From: Paenibacillus_AM sp052180255
Lineage (GTDB): Bacteria; Bacillota; Bacilli; Paenibacillales; NBRC-103111
Assembly: GCF_052180255.1 (NCBI RefSeq)
Contig: NZ_CP197466.1
Location: 3,348,001 to 3,412,000, forward strand
Length of the DNA: 64,000 bases
Direction of reading: 5' to 3'
A model generated the notes under the pieces. The model saw only the letters and a program-made list of their open reading frames with translations, was not told where the DNA came from and did not search any database. The position numbers were made by a program, and so were the translations under genes. Shown here piece by piece: positions 52,334 through 61,560 of the stretch. Every line of letters begins with the position of its first letter. Position 1 is the first letter of the stretch.

Positions 52334-52984
52334 ATGAAAAAAATGACACTCAGCTTCTTCACATTGATGTTATGTACGCTATTGTTTGCAGGCATTGCAA
52401 GTGCGCACGTAACCGTATTACCGAACACATCTACTCAAGGGGCATATGAAAAATTCACTGTTCGTGTTCCTGTTGAAAAAGATATTCCGACTACTAAAGT
52501 CGAAGTTAAATTCGCATTAGACTCTGTATCGATCTCTCGCTTCGAGCCGAAGCCAGATTGGAAATATGAAGCAACGAAAGATGCTTCCGGTAAAATCACT
52601 GGCGTTACTTGGACAGCAACAGGTGAAGGCATTAAAAATGGAGAATTTACCGAGTTCAACATGCAAGGTAAAGTGAGTGATACTGCAACTGCGATCACTT
52701 GGAAAGCTTATCAGACCTATAAAGATGGTTCAGTTGTTGAATGGACAGGAGCAGATGGTTCGGACAAACCCGCTTCTGTGACAAAAGTAAATGCAAAACC
52801 TGCTAATGCTGGCGCTGATAGTCATGGTCATGTGACAGCTGATACAAAAGCGGATACGAAAGCAGATACAAAAACAGCTTCATCAGATCAAGAAGCGTCT
52901 CAGCTTCCACTTTATCTTTCCATCGCAGCACTGGTGCTTGGCGCTCTAGCGTTCATCATGACATTGGTTCGTAAAAAAGCATAA
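52334..52984 (+). CDS. ycnI: YcnI-type copper-binding membrane-anchored protein (DUF1775)
   Basis: The 216-residue protein has a signal peptide ending IASA, so the mature N-terminus is H25-VTVLP, the His that binds copper in the monohistidine brace of YcnI. The DUF1775 domain spans about 25-155, followed by an Ala/Lys/Thr linker with three near-identical ADTKADTK units (about 168-182) and a C-terminal membrane anchor. It acts with YcnJ in copper homeostasis. Its start has AAGGAAGG about 9 nt upstream. Confidence 0.9.
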   Translation: MKKMTLSFFTLMLCTLLFAGIASAHVTVLPNTSTQGAYEKFTVRVPVEKDIPTTKVEVKFALDSVSISRFEPKPDWKYEATKDASGKITGVTWTATGEGIKNGEFTEFNMQGKVSDTATAITWKAYQTYKDGSVVEWTGADGSDKPASVTKVNAKPANAGADSHGHVTADTKADTKADTKTASSDQEASQLPLYLSIAALVLGALAFIMTLVRKKA

Positions 52985-53002
52985 ACGTAATTGAAGACAA
53001 AA

Positions 53003-53033
53003 AAGCTCGACACGTGAATGTGCCGAGCTTTTT
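53003..53033. terminator. bidirectional terminator between ycnI and dfrA
   Basis: AAGCTCGACAC pairs with GTGCCGAGCTT, flanked by A and T runs. Serves convergent ycnI (+) and dfrA (-). Confidence 0.85.
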
Positions 53034-53047
53034 TTATGTTTACCTGC

Positions 53048-53539
53048 TTATGGATTCACACGCTCGTACACTTCAAAGAAATAATCATAAGGATTTTTCT
53101 CATCCTTTACACCTTGTTCGCTACTCGTTAAGCGCCACTGTGCTGCATCAAGTTCTGGGAAAAACGTGTCCGCTTCAAACTCATGTTCAATGCGTGTGAT
53201 GTACATTTTATCTGCATCAGCCAAAAATAAGTTAAATAACTCAGCACCACCGATCAGGAACAACTCATCCTTCTCCCCATAGCGCGCCTTTACTTCTTCA
53301 ACTGTATGCACGATTTCGCAGCCTTCTACTGTATATTCACGATTTTGTGTCATGACTACATTCGTGCGTCCAGGCAGCGGCTTTCCGATCGATTCGTATG
53401 TTTTACGACCCATAAGGATCGTATGACCCAAAGTCGTCTTTTTAAAAAATTTCAAATCTGCAGGCAGATGCCATGGCAGCTTATTCTCATGACCAATCGC
53501 CCGATTGCGATCCATCGCTACAATATAAGATAAGATCAT
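53048..53539 (-). CDS. dfrA: dihydrofolate reductase
   Basis: The 163-residue enzyme reduces dihydrofolate to tetrahydrofolate with NADPH. It has IVAMDRNRAIGHENKLPWHLPADLKFF, then GRKTYESIGKPLPGRTNVVMT and the NADPH loop LIGGAELFN. The acidic catalytic residue is the D of PADLKFF. Its start overlaps the thyA stop by 4 nt, the standard thyA-dfrA operon of Bacillales. Confidence 0.96.
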   Translation of the reverse strand: MILSYIVAMDRNRAIGHENKLPWHLPADLKFFKKTTLGHTILMGRKTYESIGKPLPGRTNVVMTQNREYTVEGCEIVHTVEEVKARYGEKDELFLIGGAELFNLFLADADKMYITRIEHEFEADTFFPELDAAQWRLTSSEQGVKDEKNPYDYFFEVYERVNP

Positions 53540-54330
53540 ACTGCGACTACTCCCTTGATTCCAGGATGCGGATCATAACCAGAGAGCGTAAAGTCTTCAT
53601 ATTTGAAATCAAAAATAGATTGCACATCTGGATTAATCGTCATGGTCGGAAGTGCCCGCGGCTCACGACTTAATTGCAGCTCAATTTGCTCCATATGATT
53701 ACTGTAAATATGTGCATCGCCGAACGTATGAACGAAATCGCCTGGCTCAAGCCCACATACTTGCGCAAGCATCATGGTTAGAAGTGCATAGGAAGCGATG
53801 TTAAAAGGTACACCCAAGAAAATATCCGCACTACGTTGGTACAGCTGACAAGATAGCTTGCCGTCTGCCACATAAAATTGGAATAAACAATGGCAAGGTG
53901 CTAACGCCATCTCAGGTAGATCCGCAACATTCCAAGCACTAATAATCATCCGGCGGGAATCTGGATTATTCTTAATTGTCTCCACTAGCTCCGTAATCTG
54001 GTCAATGACTCCTCCATTTGGAGCTCCCCACGAGCGCCATTGCTTACCATAGACAGGACCTAAGTTTCCGTTTTCATCTGCCCACTCGTCCCAGATGCGC
54101 ACGCCATTTTCTTTTAAATACCCAATATTCGTGTCCCCTTGTAGGAACCACAACAATTCATGAATAATTGATTTTAAATGCAGTTTTTTCGTCGTTACAA
54201 GTGGAAATCCTTGCGACAAGTCGAATCGCATTTGGTAACCAAACACGGATCTTGTACCTGTTCCTGTTCGGTCTTGTTTATCTGTGCCATGTTCAAGTAC
54301 ATGCTCACATAATTGTAAATATTGCTTCAT
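53536..54330 (-). CDS. thyA: thymidylate synthase (ThyA)
   Basis: The 264-residue enzyme converts dUMP to dTMP with methylene-tetrahydrofolate. The nucleophilic cysteine is in ALAPCHCLFQFYV, with the phosphate-binding arginines in DRTGTGTRSVFG and QRSADIFLGVPFNIASYA, and the C-terminal PHPGIKGVVAV. Being 264 residues it matches E. coli-type ThyA (B. subtilis thyB). It heads the thyA-dfrA operon. Confidence 0.97.
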   Translation of the reverse strand: MKQYLQLCEHVLEHGTDKQDRTGTGTRSVFGYQMRFDLSQGFPLVTTKKLHLKSIIHELLWFLQGDTNIGYLKENGVRIWDEWADENGNLGPVYGKQWRSWGAPNGGVIDQITELVETIKNNPDSRRMIISAWNVADLPEMALAPCHCLFQFYVADGKLSCQLYQRSADIFLGVPFNIASYALLTMMLAQVCGLEPGDFVHTFGDAHIYSNHMEQIELQLSREPRALPTMTINPDVQSIFDFKYEDFTLSGYDPHPGIKGVVAV

Positions 54331-54395
54331 TCAATAAACCCCCAGCAAATCAGCGTAGTATGAAACATTATATCACTTATTTTATTTTGCTGTAA

Positions 54396-56729
54396 TTAAC
54401 GAAGCGAATTCTTAAAATTTGGATCAAAATCTGCAACTACAAGCACATCCATATGTCTTGCCGCTCGCAGCACATTTTGCACAACAGATCCTTTATAGAG
54501 GCGATCCTTCAAGCTTCGCTTGGACTGTCCAATAATAATTTGAGTGCTCTTATATCGGTTCGCCTGCTCCATAAGTAGAATCGGAATTTGTCTTTCATGC
54601 TGCGCATTGATAACCTCGAAAGTTCCTCCAAGTCGTGTGGTAATCTCACGGATCGCCTCCATCCTTTTACGAAGATCATCCCCCTCGGGCTCTCCCGGGT
54701 TTACGTACGTCACATACCAGGACGCTTTCAATCGATGGGCAATCCGAAATCCGCGGCGAATCAATCGTTCTGCATTGGAGCTCGTCGTTACCCCGACGAA
54801 TATGACTTCTTCCCTACGCCAAGGCCCGCGAAGCGAGTTTTTACGCTCCCACGCTTCAAGCCGTTCATCCACTTCATCTGCGATTTCGCGCAGCGCTAGT
54901 TCACGAAGGGCAATTAAATTTCCTGTTTTGAAAAAATGTCCAAGTGCTTGTTCCACTTTATCCATCGCATAGATTCGACCCTCTCGCATTCGCTGCTGAA
55001 GGGATTTCGGGGCGACATCAATCAATTCAATATCATCTGTCAACCGCAGAATACTATCAGGGACAGTCTCTCGTACACGGACACCTGTAATTTGCTCCAC
55101 CGCATCATTTAGGCTTTCTAAATGCTGCACGTTCATGGTTGAAATAACGGAGATGCCTGCTTCCAAAATTTCGAGTACATCTTCATAGCGCTTTTTATTT
55201 CGACTTCCGGGCATGTTCGTATGTGCCAGCTCATCAATTAAGACGACCTCTGGATTACGCTCGATAATCGCTGGAACGTCCATCTCCTCTAACGTCGCTC
55301 CTCGATAATCAAAGGTATAACGAGGAATGGTCTGAAGGGATCCAATTTGTGCAAAGGTTTCTTTACGCCCGTGCGTTTCCAATAATCCAATGACAACGTC
55401 GATTCCTTTTTTCAATAGATCATTGCCTTCTCGCAGCATCGTGTATGTCTTGCCTACACCCGGGGCAGCACCAATGTAGACCTTAAATTTTCCACGCTTG
55501 ATTTGCTCGATCTTCTGATCCACTTCCTTACTGCTTAACCTGCGGTAAACGTCCTTATGCGGTGACTCTTTCCTCTTGGTCGGAAGAATACGCTCACCGT
55601 CATGGTCCGCTCGATCTGCAACGATGAACACATCAACATTTTGCGTCATTTTCAAAATCCCGTTTACAACAGAACCACGCCAAAACTCTTGCCATCTCGT
55701 CTGTTTCGAATGTCCAAGTAGAATACGTGTAACGTTGTTGTTAACTGCATAATGAACGAGTTGACGTGCGATTAATCGTGTGGATCGAAAAGGTAATTCT
55801 TCGAATGTACCTCCTACTTTATCCACCAGCTTCACAATAGAACGCTTGAATGTGGCACATTCTTTGGTGAGTGATTTTCGTGGATTTACGAAGCATACTA
55901 CCATTAAATCTCCATTTAACCGCTTGGCAATCTGTTGACCGCGTCGCACATAGATCGAGCCGTTCCAATGGTACTGCGTCGATACAAGTACTCGCTCTGC
56001 TGCACCGGATGGACCGAGTAAGCCTTCCTCTTCACGGTGTTTTTCAAGCGTCTCGTTCACATCCTCGGCAACAAGGCGTAAAGCCAGTTCTCGAAGAACG
56101 CCAAGATTGCCACGTTTAAACAAAGCCGTGTCTTTGCGATCACCAAGATGCCCTTCCGAAAGCCGCTGCAGCACCGTCTCTGGGGACACATCAATTAACC
56201 GAACTTCATCAGCAAGTTCCAACGTTTCAAGAGGTACAATCTCCTCACAACCTACACCTGTCAGCTTCTGTGCAATTTGATGGAAACCTTCAAGCTCATA
56301 CACATTTACCGTTGTGATAACGCTAATACCGTGACTCACCAAATGCTTGATGTCTTCTAGTCGAGTTGCAAACTGCGCCCCAACCCGATTGCGATGGGCT
56401 AAGGCATCAACAAGTACAACCTCGGGATTTCGCTCAATAAGTGCATCCAGATTCAAATCCTTCTGCTCAATACCGTTACGCGTCCAATGAATGCTCGGAA
56501 CACGCTCCAGATCTCCCACTTGTTCTACAGTCTCCGGACGTTTCATCGTCGACACTGCGCAAATGACCACATCAATCCCTTGTTCCTTCAGCGCATGCCC
56601 TTCCCGCAGCATGTGGTACGTCTTCCCCGAGCCGCTTACCGCACCGATATAAATTTTAATCCGCCCTCGATGGAGCTTCGAGATGGACAGCAATATTTCC
56701 TCAGGTGTTTTCCGTTTAAAGCCCGTCAC
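54396..56729 (-). CDS. kinase-less tandem KdpD N-terminal protein (two KdpD/Usp modules)
   Basis: The 777-residue protein is two KdpD sensor modules in a row and has no membrane-sensor, HisKA or HATPase domain. Each has a KdpD domain (about 15-230 and 405-620) and a Usp-like domain (about 245-375 and 630-770). The second has canonical motifs: Walker A G420-AAPGVGKT, ETHGR at 451-455 and the Walker B-like D499-E-LAHTN. The first is degenerate: GAVSGSGKT at 29-37, the ETHGR site reads STMKR, and DELAHTN has become DALAHRN (E to A at 109). The gene follows kdpC by about 70 nt. Full KdpD has one such module plus a kinase. A role as a second-messenger or K+ sensor acting on the pump is inference. 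Confidence 0.85.
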   Translation of the reverse strand: MTGFKRKTPEEILLSISKLHRGRIKIYIGAVSGSGKTYHMLREGHALKEQGIDVVICAVSTMKRPETVEQVGDLERVPSIHWTRNGIEQKDLNLDALIERNPEVVLVDALAHRNRVGAQFATRLEDIKHLVSHGISVITTVNVYELEGFHQIAQKLTGVGCEEIVPLETLELADEVRLIDVSPETVLQRLSEGHLGDRKDTALFKRGNLGVLRELALRLVAEDVNETLEKHREEEGLLGPSGAAERVLVSTQYHWNGSIYVRRGQQIAKRLNGDLMVVCFVNPRKSLTKECATFKRSIVKLVDKVGGTFEELPFRSTRLIARQLVHYAVNNNVTRILLGHSKQTRWQEFWRGSVVNGILKMTQNVDVFIVADRADHDGERILPTKRKESPHKDVYRRLSSKEVDQKIEQIKRGKFKVYIGAAPGVGKTYTMLREGNDLLKKGIDVVIGLLETHGRKETFAQIGSLQTIPRYTFDYRGATLEEMDVPAIIERNPEVVLIDELAHTNMPGSRNKKRYEDVLEILEAGISVISTMNVQHLESLNDAVEQITGVRVRETVPDSILRLTDDIELIDVAPKSLQQRMREGRIYAMDKVEQALGHFFKTGNLIALRELALREIADEVDERLEAWERKNSLRGPWRREEVIFVGVTTSSNAERLIRRGFRIAHRLKASWYVTYVNPGEPEGDDLRKRMEAIREITTRLGGTFEVINAQHERQIPILLMEQANRYKSTQIIIGQSKRSLKDRLYKGSVVQNVLRAARHMDVLVVADFDPNFKNSLR

Positions 56730-56756
56730 TTAGAAAACCTCCTTACCTCACAACAC

Positions 56757-56781
56757 CCCACCCGATTGTATTCGGGCAGGG
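56757..56781 (-). other. hairpin between kdpC and the KdpD-like gene
   Basis: CCC-GCCCGA pairs with TCGGG-GGG around ATACAA, without a T run. It could reduce downstream expression or mark an RNA-processing site. Confidence 0.4.
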
Positions 56782-56798
56782 CGAAATAAGAAAATATA

Positions 56799-57404
56799 CT
56801 ACTTCAGCATAGACGAAAGCTCAATGTTCAGCTTCAACACGTTTACACGCTCTTCCCCAAACACACCCAAGTCTCTAGCCTCCGTATGTCGACTTACCAA
56901 ATCATTGAGCTGTTTAGCAGTTAATCCAGTCAGCCCACTAATACGCGGAATTTGGGCTTTTGCCGAAGCTGGCGTAATGTGTGGATCCAATCCCGATCCC
57001 GAGTTCGTAATCAAATCAATCGGTAAGAGGTTAACTGGAACATCTGGATTAGCAGCTTTCCATTCCTCAATAGATGCTTGTGTCCGTTTCAACAAATCCG
57101 GATTGGAAGGCCCGTAGTTATTTGATCCAGATGCTTCTGCTTTATAATCAATACTGGATACCCTGCCGCTAAAATATTTAGAATCTGTAAACTTCTGTCC
57201 AATCAGTTCTGAACCCATCACATTTCCCTTCGCATCTTTAATCAAACTACCATTTGCTTGATTTGGCATGGCCACTTGTGCAATTCCTGTGCAAGCCAGC
57301 GGATAAATGATACCGCACAAAACAATCAAAACAACGCTCATTCGTACTATCGTCCATATATAGGAACCACCGCTTTGCGCAGCTGTATCTACCGAGTTTT
57401 TCAT
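56799..57404 (-). CDS. kdpC: potassium-transporting ATPase subunit C (KdpC)
   Basis: The 201-residue single-span subunit binds to KdpA and raises nucleotide affinity of KdpB. After a short cytoplasmic N-terminus and one helix (about 15-40) it shows the KdpC core: SELIGQKFTDSKYFSGRVSSIDY, YGPSNPDLLKR, PVNLLPIDLITNSGSGLDPHITPASA and RVNVLKLNIELSSML. It follows kdpB by about 40 nt. Confidence 0.96.
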   Translation of the reverse strand: MKNSVDTAAQSGGSYIWTIVRMSVVLIVLCGIIYPLACTGIAQVAMPNQANGSLIKDAKGNVMGSELIGQKFTDSKYFSGRVSSIDYKAEASGSNNYGPSNPDLLKRTQASIEEWKAANPDVPVNLLPIDLITNSGSGLDPHITPASAKAQIPRISGLTGLTAKQLNDLVSRHTEARDLGVFGEERVNVLKLNIELSSMLK

Positions 57405-57444
57405 CCTTTTTCATCCTCTTTCTTCTATAATAAACCGTTAAACC

Positions 57445-59475
57445 TTAAATCCATATATGAACAATCAGGTCGATAATCTTAATACCAATAAATGGTATAA
57501 CCACTCCACCTAAGCCATAGATGAATAAATTACGACTTAGCAGTTTACTCGAACTCATTGGTTTGTACGAAACACCTTTCATCGCCAGTGGTATAAGAAG
57601 CGGAATAATAATGGCATTAAAGATAAGTGCTGAAAGAATCGCAGATAACGGTGTGCCGAGCTTCATAATATTGAGTGCTTCCATCTGCGGGATTGCAAGA
57701 GTGAACATCGCTGGTATAATGGCAAAATATTTGGCGACATCGTTCGCAATACTGAATGTTGTAAGCGCACCGCGAGTCATTAATAACTGCTTCCCAATCG
57801 CAACAACTTCAATAATTTTGGAAGGATCTGAATCCAGATCCACCATGTTTGCCGCTTCTTTCGCTGCAATCGTACCACTGTTCATCGCCAGACCCACATC
57901 GGCTTGTGCAAGTGCTGGTGCATCATTGGTGCCGTCTCCTGTCATCGCAACAAGCTTGCCTTCTCCCTGTTCTCGGCGAATAACAGCAATTTTATCTTCT
58001 GGTGTACTCTCGGCAATATAATCATCTACACCCGCTTCTCTTGCAATCGTTGCAGCTGTTAAAGGATTATCACCTGTACACATAATTGTCTTAATTCCCA
58101 TTTGACGAAGCTCTTCAAAGCGCTCACGCATACCTGGCTTTACAGTATCCTTCAAGTAGATCAAGCCGACGATTTCTCGATCAAAAGCGACTGCCAGCGG
58201 TGTCCCGCCTTGAGAGGCAATTTCATTTCCTTTGTGCTCCAGATCCGCAGGAATCTCTCCACCTTGTGAACTTACCCAACGTTTTACTGCATCAACTGAG
58301 CCTTTACGCACTTTCAAGCCACTTGCTAAATCGATACCGCTCATGCGTGTTTCTGCTTTGAACTCAATGAATTCAGCACCCTCTACCGACTGCTCGGAGT
58401 ATGGTAAATTCAATTTTTTCATCAATTCAAGAACGGATCGTCCTTCAGGTGTTTCATCTTTAAGTGAACTAATAGCTGCCCACTGTCCAACTGTTGCTAC
58501 ATTCGATTGGCCCACAGGTACGAACTCACTTGCCATCCGATTACCGAACGTAATTGTGCCTGTTTTATCAAGGATCATCGTATTGATATCCCCTGCTGCC
58601 TCAACTGCTTTACCTGACATTGCAAGCACGTTGAACTGTGTCACCCGATCCATCCCTGCAATCCCGATAGCTGATAATAAGCCCCCGATTGTAGTTGGGA
58701 TCAAACACACTAATAACGAAATCAACACCGGAATCGATAATTCGATCTCTAGATATTTCGCAATTGGAGCTAATGTCACAACGACAAGAAGGAAAATAAT
58801 CGTCAATGTCGTCAGCAGCGTATTGAGCGCAATCTCGTTCGGTGTTTTTTGACGCTTCGCGCCTTCTACTAGTGAAATCATACGATCAATGAAAGATTCG
58901 CCGGGGTCACTTGTAATACGTACTTTAATTCGGTCACTGACTACACGCGTTCCTCCCGTTACAGAACTGAAGTCACCACCCGCTTCTTTAATAACTGGAG
59001 CAGATTCTCCTGTAATGGCAGATTCATCAACGGAAGCCAAACCTTCGACAATTTCGCCATCACCTGGAATCATTTCGCCTTGCGAAACAATAACATAATC
59101 GCCCTTGCGTAGTTCAGTAGAAGGAACAACCTTGATGCTGTCCCCGACTACTTTATTCGCCAAAATCTCCTTCTTCGATCTTTTCAAAGAATCTGCCTGC
59201 GCTTTACCTCTACCTTCGGCTAAGGCTTCTGCAAAATTCGCAAACAAGACTGTGAATAACAAAATAATAAATACCGCTATATTAAATCCAATCGTTTGTT
59301 CAGTTCCAAAATAATTAGGAAACAATGTCATCAACAAAACGACAAACGTTCCAACTTCTACTACAAACATAACTGGATTTTTCATCATGGTTAATGGGTT
59401 CAATTTAATGAAACTTGACTTCAACGCTTGACCCATCATTTTTCCATTTAAACTTGATTTTCGATTTTCACGCAT
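57445..59475 (-). CDS. kdpB: potassium-transporting P-type ATPase subunit B (KdpB)
   Basis: The 676-residue P-type ATPase energises K+ uptake by the KdpFABC complex. The phosphorylated Asp lies in ILDKTGTITFGNR, the TGES loop in ESAITGESAPV, and TGDGTNDAPALAQADVG in the hinge; seven membrane helices are visible. The serine whose phosphorylation inhibits E. coli KdpB (TGES162) is present. Genes kdpA and kdpB are separated by 19 nt. Confidence 0.97.
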   Translation of the reverse strand: MRENRKSSLNGKMMGQALKSSFIKLNPLTMMKNPVMFVVEVGTFVVLLMTLFPNYFGTEQTIGFNIAVFIILLFTVLFANFAEALAEGRGKAQADSLKRSKKEILANKVVGDSIKVVPSTELRKGDYVIVSQGEMIPGDGEIVEGLASVDESAITGESAPVIKEAGGDFSSVTGGTRVVSDRIKVRITSDPGESFIDRMISLVEGAKRQKTPNEIALNTLLTTLTIIFLLVVVTLAPIAKYLEIELSIPVLISLLVCLIPTTIGGLLSAIGIAGMDRVTQFNVLAMSGKAVEAAGDINTMILDKTGTITFGNRMASEFVPVGQSNVATVGQWAAISSLKDETPEGRSVLELMKKLNLPYSEQSVEGAEFIEFKAETRMSGIDLASGLKVRKGSVDAVKRWVSSQGGEIPADLEHKGNEIASQGGTPLAVAFDREIVGLIYLKDTVKPGMRERFEELRQMGIKTIMCTGDNPLTAATIAREAGVDDYIAESTPEDKIAVIRREQGEGKLVAMTGDGTNDAPALAQADVGLAMNSGTIAAKEAANMVDLDSDPSKIIEVVAIGKQLLMTRGALTTFSIANDVAKYFAIIPAMFTLAIPQMEALNIMKLGTPLSAILSALIFNAIIIPLLIPLAMKGVSYKPMSSSKLLSRNLFIYGLGGVVIPFIGIKIIDLIVHIWI

Positions 59476-59494
59476 CGTTTCCTCACCCTATTCA

Positions 59495-61177
59495 TTAGCG
59501 AATTGTTAAATATTCTGCAATCGGTCCCAGTGCCAGTACTGGCAAGAACGTCAGTGCACCAATAATTAACACTGTTCCGATCAAAATACCCATAAACAGC
59601 TTATTATCCGTACGGAACGTTCCGATTGTCTCAGGCACCCACTGTTTGCGAACAAGTGAACCTGCCACACCAAGCAAGGCAATAATCGAGATATATCGTC
59701 CTAACAGCATCACAATTCCTGTCGTTATGTTCCAGAATGGTGTATTGTCACCCAAACCTTCGAAGCCTGATCCGTTATTAGCCGCTGAGGAGGTATATTC
59801 ATATATAACCTGGGAAATACCATGGAATCCTGGATTACTAATCGCACCTTGCCCCAGATCTGTTAAGAAGGCAATTGCTGATGGCGCCAAAATAATAAGT
59901 GGATGCGCTAGAATCGCAATTGCGATTAACTTCATTTCCCTTGCTTCGATTTTGCGACCTAAGAACTCAGGTGTACGTCCAACCATAAGTCCAGCTAGGA
60001 ACACACCTAGAATCGCATACATCAACATATTCACTAGTCCTACACCATCACCGCCGAACACACAGTTCAGCATCATAAGCGCTAGTGGAACCATTCCGCC
60101 AAGTGGTGTTAATGTATCATGCATGTTGTTAACCGACCCTGTTGTAGCAGCCGTTGTCACCGTTGTAAATAACGTAGACTGTGGAATACCGAAGCGAACT
60201 TCCTTCCCTTCCATACTACCTTGCGAAGCATCCATGCCCAGAGCGTTCATCGCTGGATTCCCAGCAGATTCGCTGTAATATGCTAAGGATAAGAACAGAA
60301 CGAACAGAATGCCCATCGCCCCAAAAATAATCCAACCTTGCTTCCGATTGTTAGCAAATCGCCCGAACGTATAGGTCAGCGCTGCTGGTATACACCACAT
60401 GCTCAATATCTCAATGACATTCGTCAGTGGACTTGGATTTTCAAAAGGGTGTGAGGAGTTCGCACCGAAAAATCCGCCCCCATTCGTACCTAAGTGCTTG
60501 ATTGATACGAGCGAAGCTACAGGACCTGTCGCAATTTGCTGGGTTTCCCCTTCAAGTGTTGTGGCTTGAATCGTAGGATCAAGCGTCTGTGGGACTTTAA
60601 ATGCAACGAGCACCAGCGTTATTATAATCGCAATAGGTATGAGTAATCGTGTGTGAGCCTTCACGAAATCAACGAAAAAGTTACCTAATGTCGTACCCTT
60701 TGAAGTAATCCCTCTAATAAAAGCAATCGCTACAACAATTCCTGTCGCTGCAGATGTAAACATCATCATCATGATGACTACCATCTGTGACAAATAACTA
60801 AGCCCTGTCTCCCCGCTGTAGTGCTGCAAATTGGTATTTGCCATAAAACTGATTACGGTATTAAAAATGAGCGTCGGCTCCATATTTTCAATCCCGTTTG
60901 GATTCAGCGGTAAACCTTTCTGAATTGCTAGAATAATAAAACCAAACGCAACCAGCACAATATTCGTAAGCACCAGTGTTAATGCGTATTTCTTCCACGT
61001 CATCTCGGAGCGATTTTTCACACCAATAATGGCGAATAACACTTTTTCAACCGGTCCAAATATGCGATCCGTACGATTCGGTTGATTAGAAAAAATATGG
61101 TAGATATAGCTGCCGAGCGGTTTTACTAACAGTACCAGCAGTACAATTACAATTGCAATTTGAATCATGCCCATCAT
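59495..61177 (-). CDS. kdpA: potassium-transporting ATPase subunit A (KdpA)
   Basis: About 560 residues from the ATG at 61177, which has GGAGGAAA upstream; an in-frame start at 61204 adds nine hydrophilic residues. It has ten membrane helices and four selectivity-filter regions such as TNLQHYSGETGLS, GTNGGGFFGANSSHPFENP and TTAATTGSVNNMHD. KdpA forms the K+ selectivity pore of the Kdp pump. It stands 43 nt after kdpF. Confidence 0.97.
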   Translation of the reverse strand: MMGMIQIAIVIVLLVLLVKPLGSYIYHIFSNQPNRTDRIFGPVEKVLFAIIGVKNRSEMTWKKYALTLVLTNIVLVAFGFIILAIQKGLPLNPNGIENMEPTLIFNTVISFMANTNLQHYSGETGLSYLSQMVVIMMMMFTSAATGIVVAIAFIRGITSKGTTLGNFFVDFVKAHTRLLIPIAIIITLVLVAFKVPQTLDPTIQATTLEGETQQIATGPVASLVSIKHLGTNGGGFFGANSSHPFENPSPLTNVIEILSMWCIPAALTYTFGRFANNRKQGWIIFGAMGILFVLFLSLAYYSESAGNPAMNALGMDASQGSMEGKEVRFGIPQSTLFTTVTTAATTGSVNNMHDTLTPLGGMVPLALMMLNCVFGGDGVGLVNMLMYAILGVFLAGLMVGRTPEFLGRKIEAREMKLIAIAILAHPLIILAPSAIAFLTDLGQGAISNPGFHGISQVIYEYTSSAANNGSGFEGLGDNTPFWNITTGIVMLLGRYISIIALLGVAGSLVRKQWVPETIGTFRTDNKLFMGILIGTVLIIGALTFLPVLALGPIAEYLTIR

Positions 61178-61220
61178 GGCAATTTCCTCCCTGTACAACC
61201 TCATTCATGTTTTCATAAAA

Positions 61221-61298
61221 TTAAAATTTTTCTGGATTAATAAGTGCATATACCAGATAAATAGATACAAGACTAGTAAGCACCAAAACGATTGTCAT
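61221..61298 (-). CDS. kdpF: KdpF small subunit
   Basis: Twenty-five residues: MTIVLVLTSLVSIYLVYAL followed by INPEKF. The single helix and terminal YALxxPExF match KdpF, the lipid-like stabiliser of the Kdp complex. Its ATG shares a base with the TGA of the preceding small ORF (TGATG), and AGGAGG lies about 10 nt upstream within that ORF. Confidence 0.9.
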   Translation of the reverse strand: MTIVLVLTSLVSIYLVYALINPEKF

Positions 61299-61402
61299 CA
61301 GCTTTCGCCTCCTGCCTCATCGACAATGCGTCCGCATCCGTATAAGAACCCAAGAAATAAGGCGAACATACCTGCTAATGCCAGAATCATATAGATGATC
61401 AT
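61298..61402 (-). CDS. 34-residue membrane ORF preceding kdpF
   Basis: MIIYMILALAGMFALFLGFL, followed by YGCGRIVDEAGGES, encodes one hydrophobic helix and a polar tail. Its stop overlaps the kdpF start by one base, so it is translated as a coupled unit with kdpF; GGAGGAG lies 11-14 nt before its GTG/ATG start. It is placed directly after the riboswitch terminator as the first ORF of the kdp operon. I do not know a name for it. It may be an additional Kdp accessory peptide or a coupling leader. Confidence 0.65.
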   Translation of the reverse strand: MIIYMILALAGMFALFLGFLYGCGRIVDEAGGES

Positions 61403-61468
61403 CACCCGAAATCACTCCTCCAAAATCTCGCAATCTAACCATTTTCTTTAAAAATAGGCAACAAAAAA

Positions 61469-61507
61469 GAAGCCTTCGCGCGAAGAGGAACTCTTCTCGC
61501 GGGCTTC
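61469..61507 (-). terminator. c-di-AMP riboswitch terminator ahead of the kdp operon
   Basis: GAAGCC-CGCG-AGAAGAG pairs with CTCTTC-GCGCG-GGCTTC and is followed by TTTTTTGTTG on the minus strand, between the riboswitch pair and the first ORF of the kdp operon. Confidence 0.9.
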
Positions 61508-61560
61508 TTGGCACAGTGAATAACACCATGTCTAGCGCGACAATCGTTGCCTCTCTCCGT

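Noticed and set aside
54544..54972. 142-codon plus-strand frame opposite the tandem KdpD gene
   Set aside because: Serine/arginine-rich shadow of the conserved minus-strand coding sequence with no start signals.
58232..58852. 206-codon plus-strand open frame opposite kdpB
   Set aside because: It is the antisense shadow of a strongly conserved P-type ATPase; no ribosome binding site and no recognisable domains.
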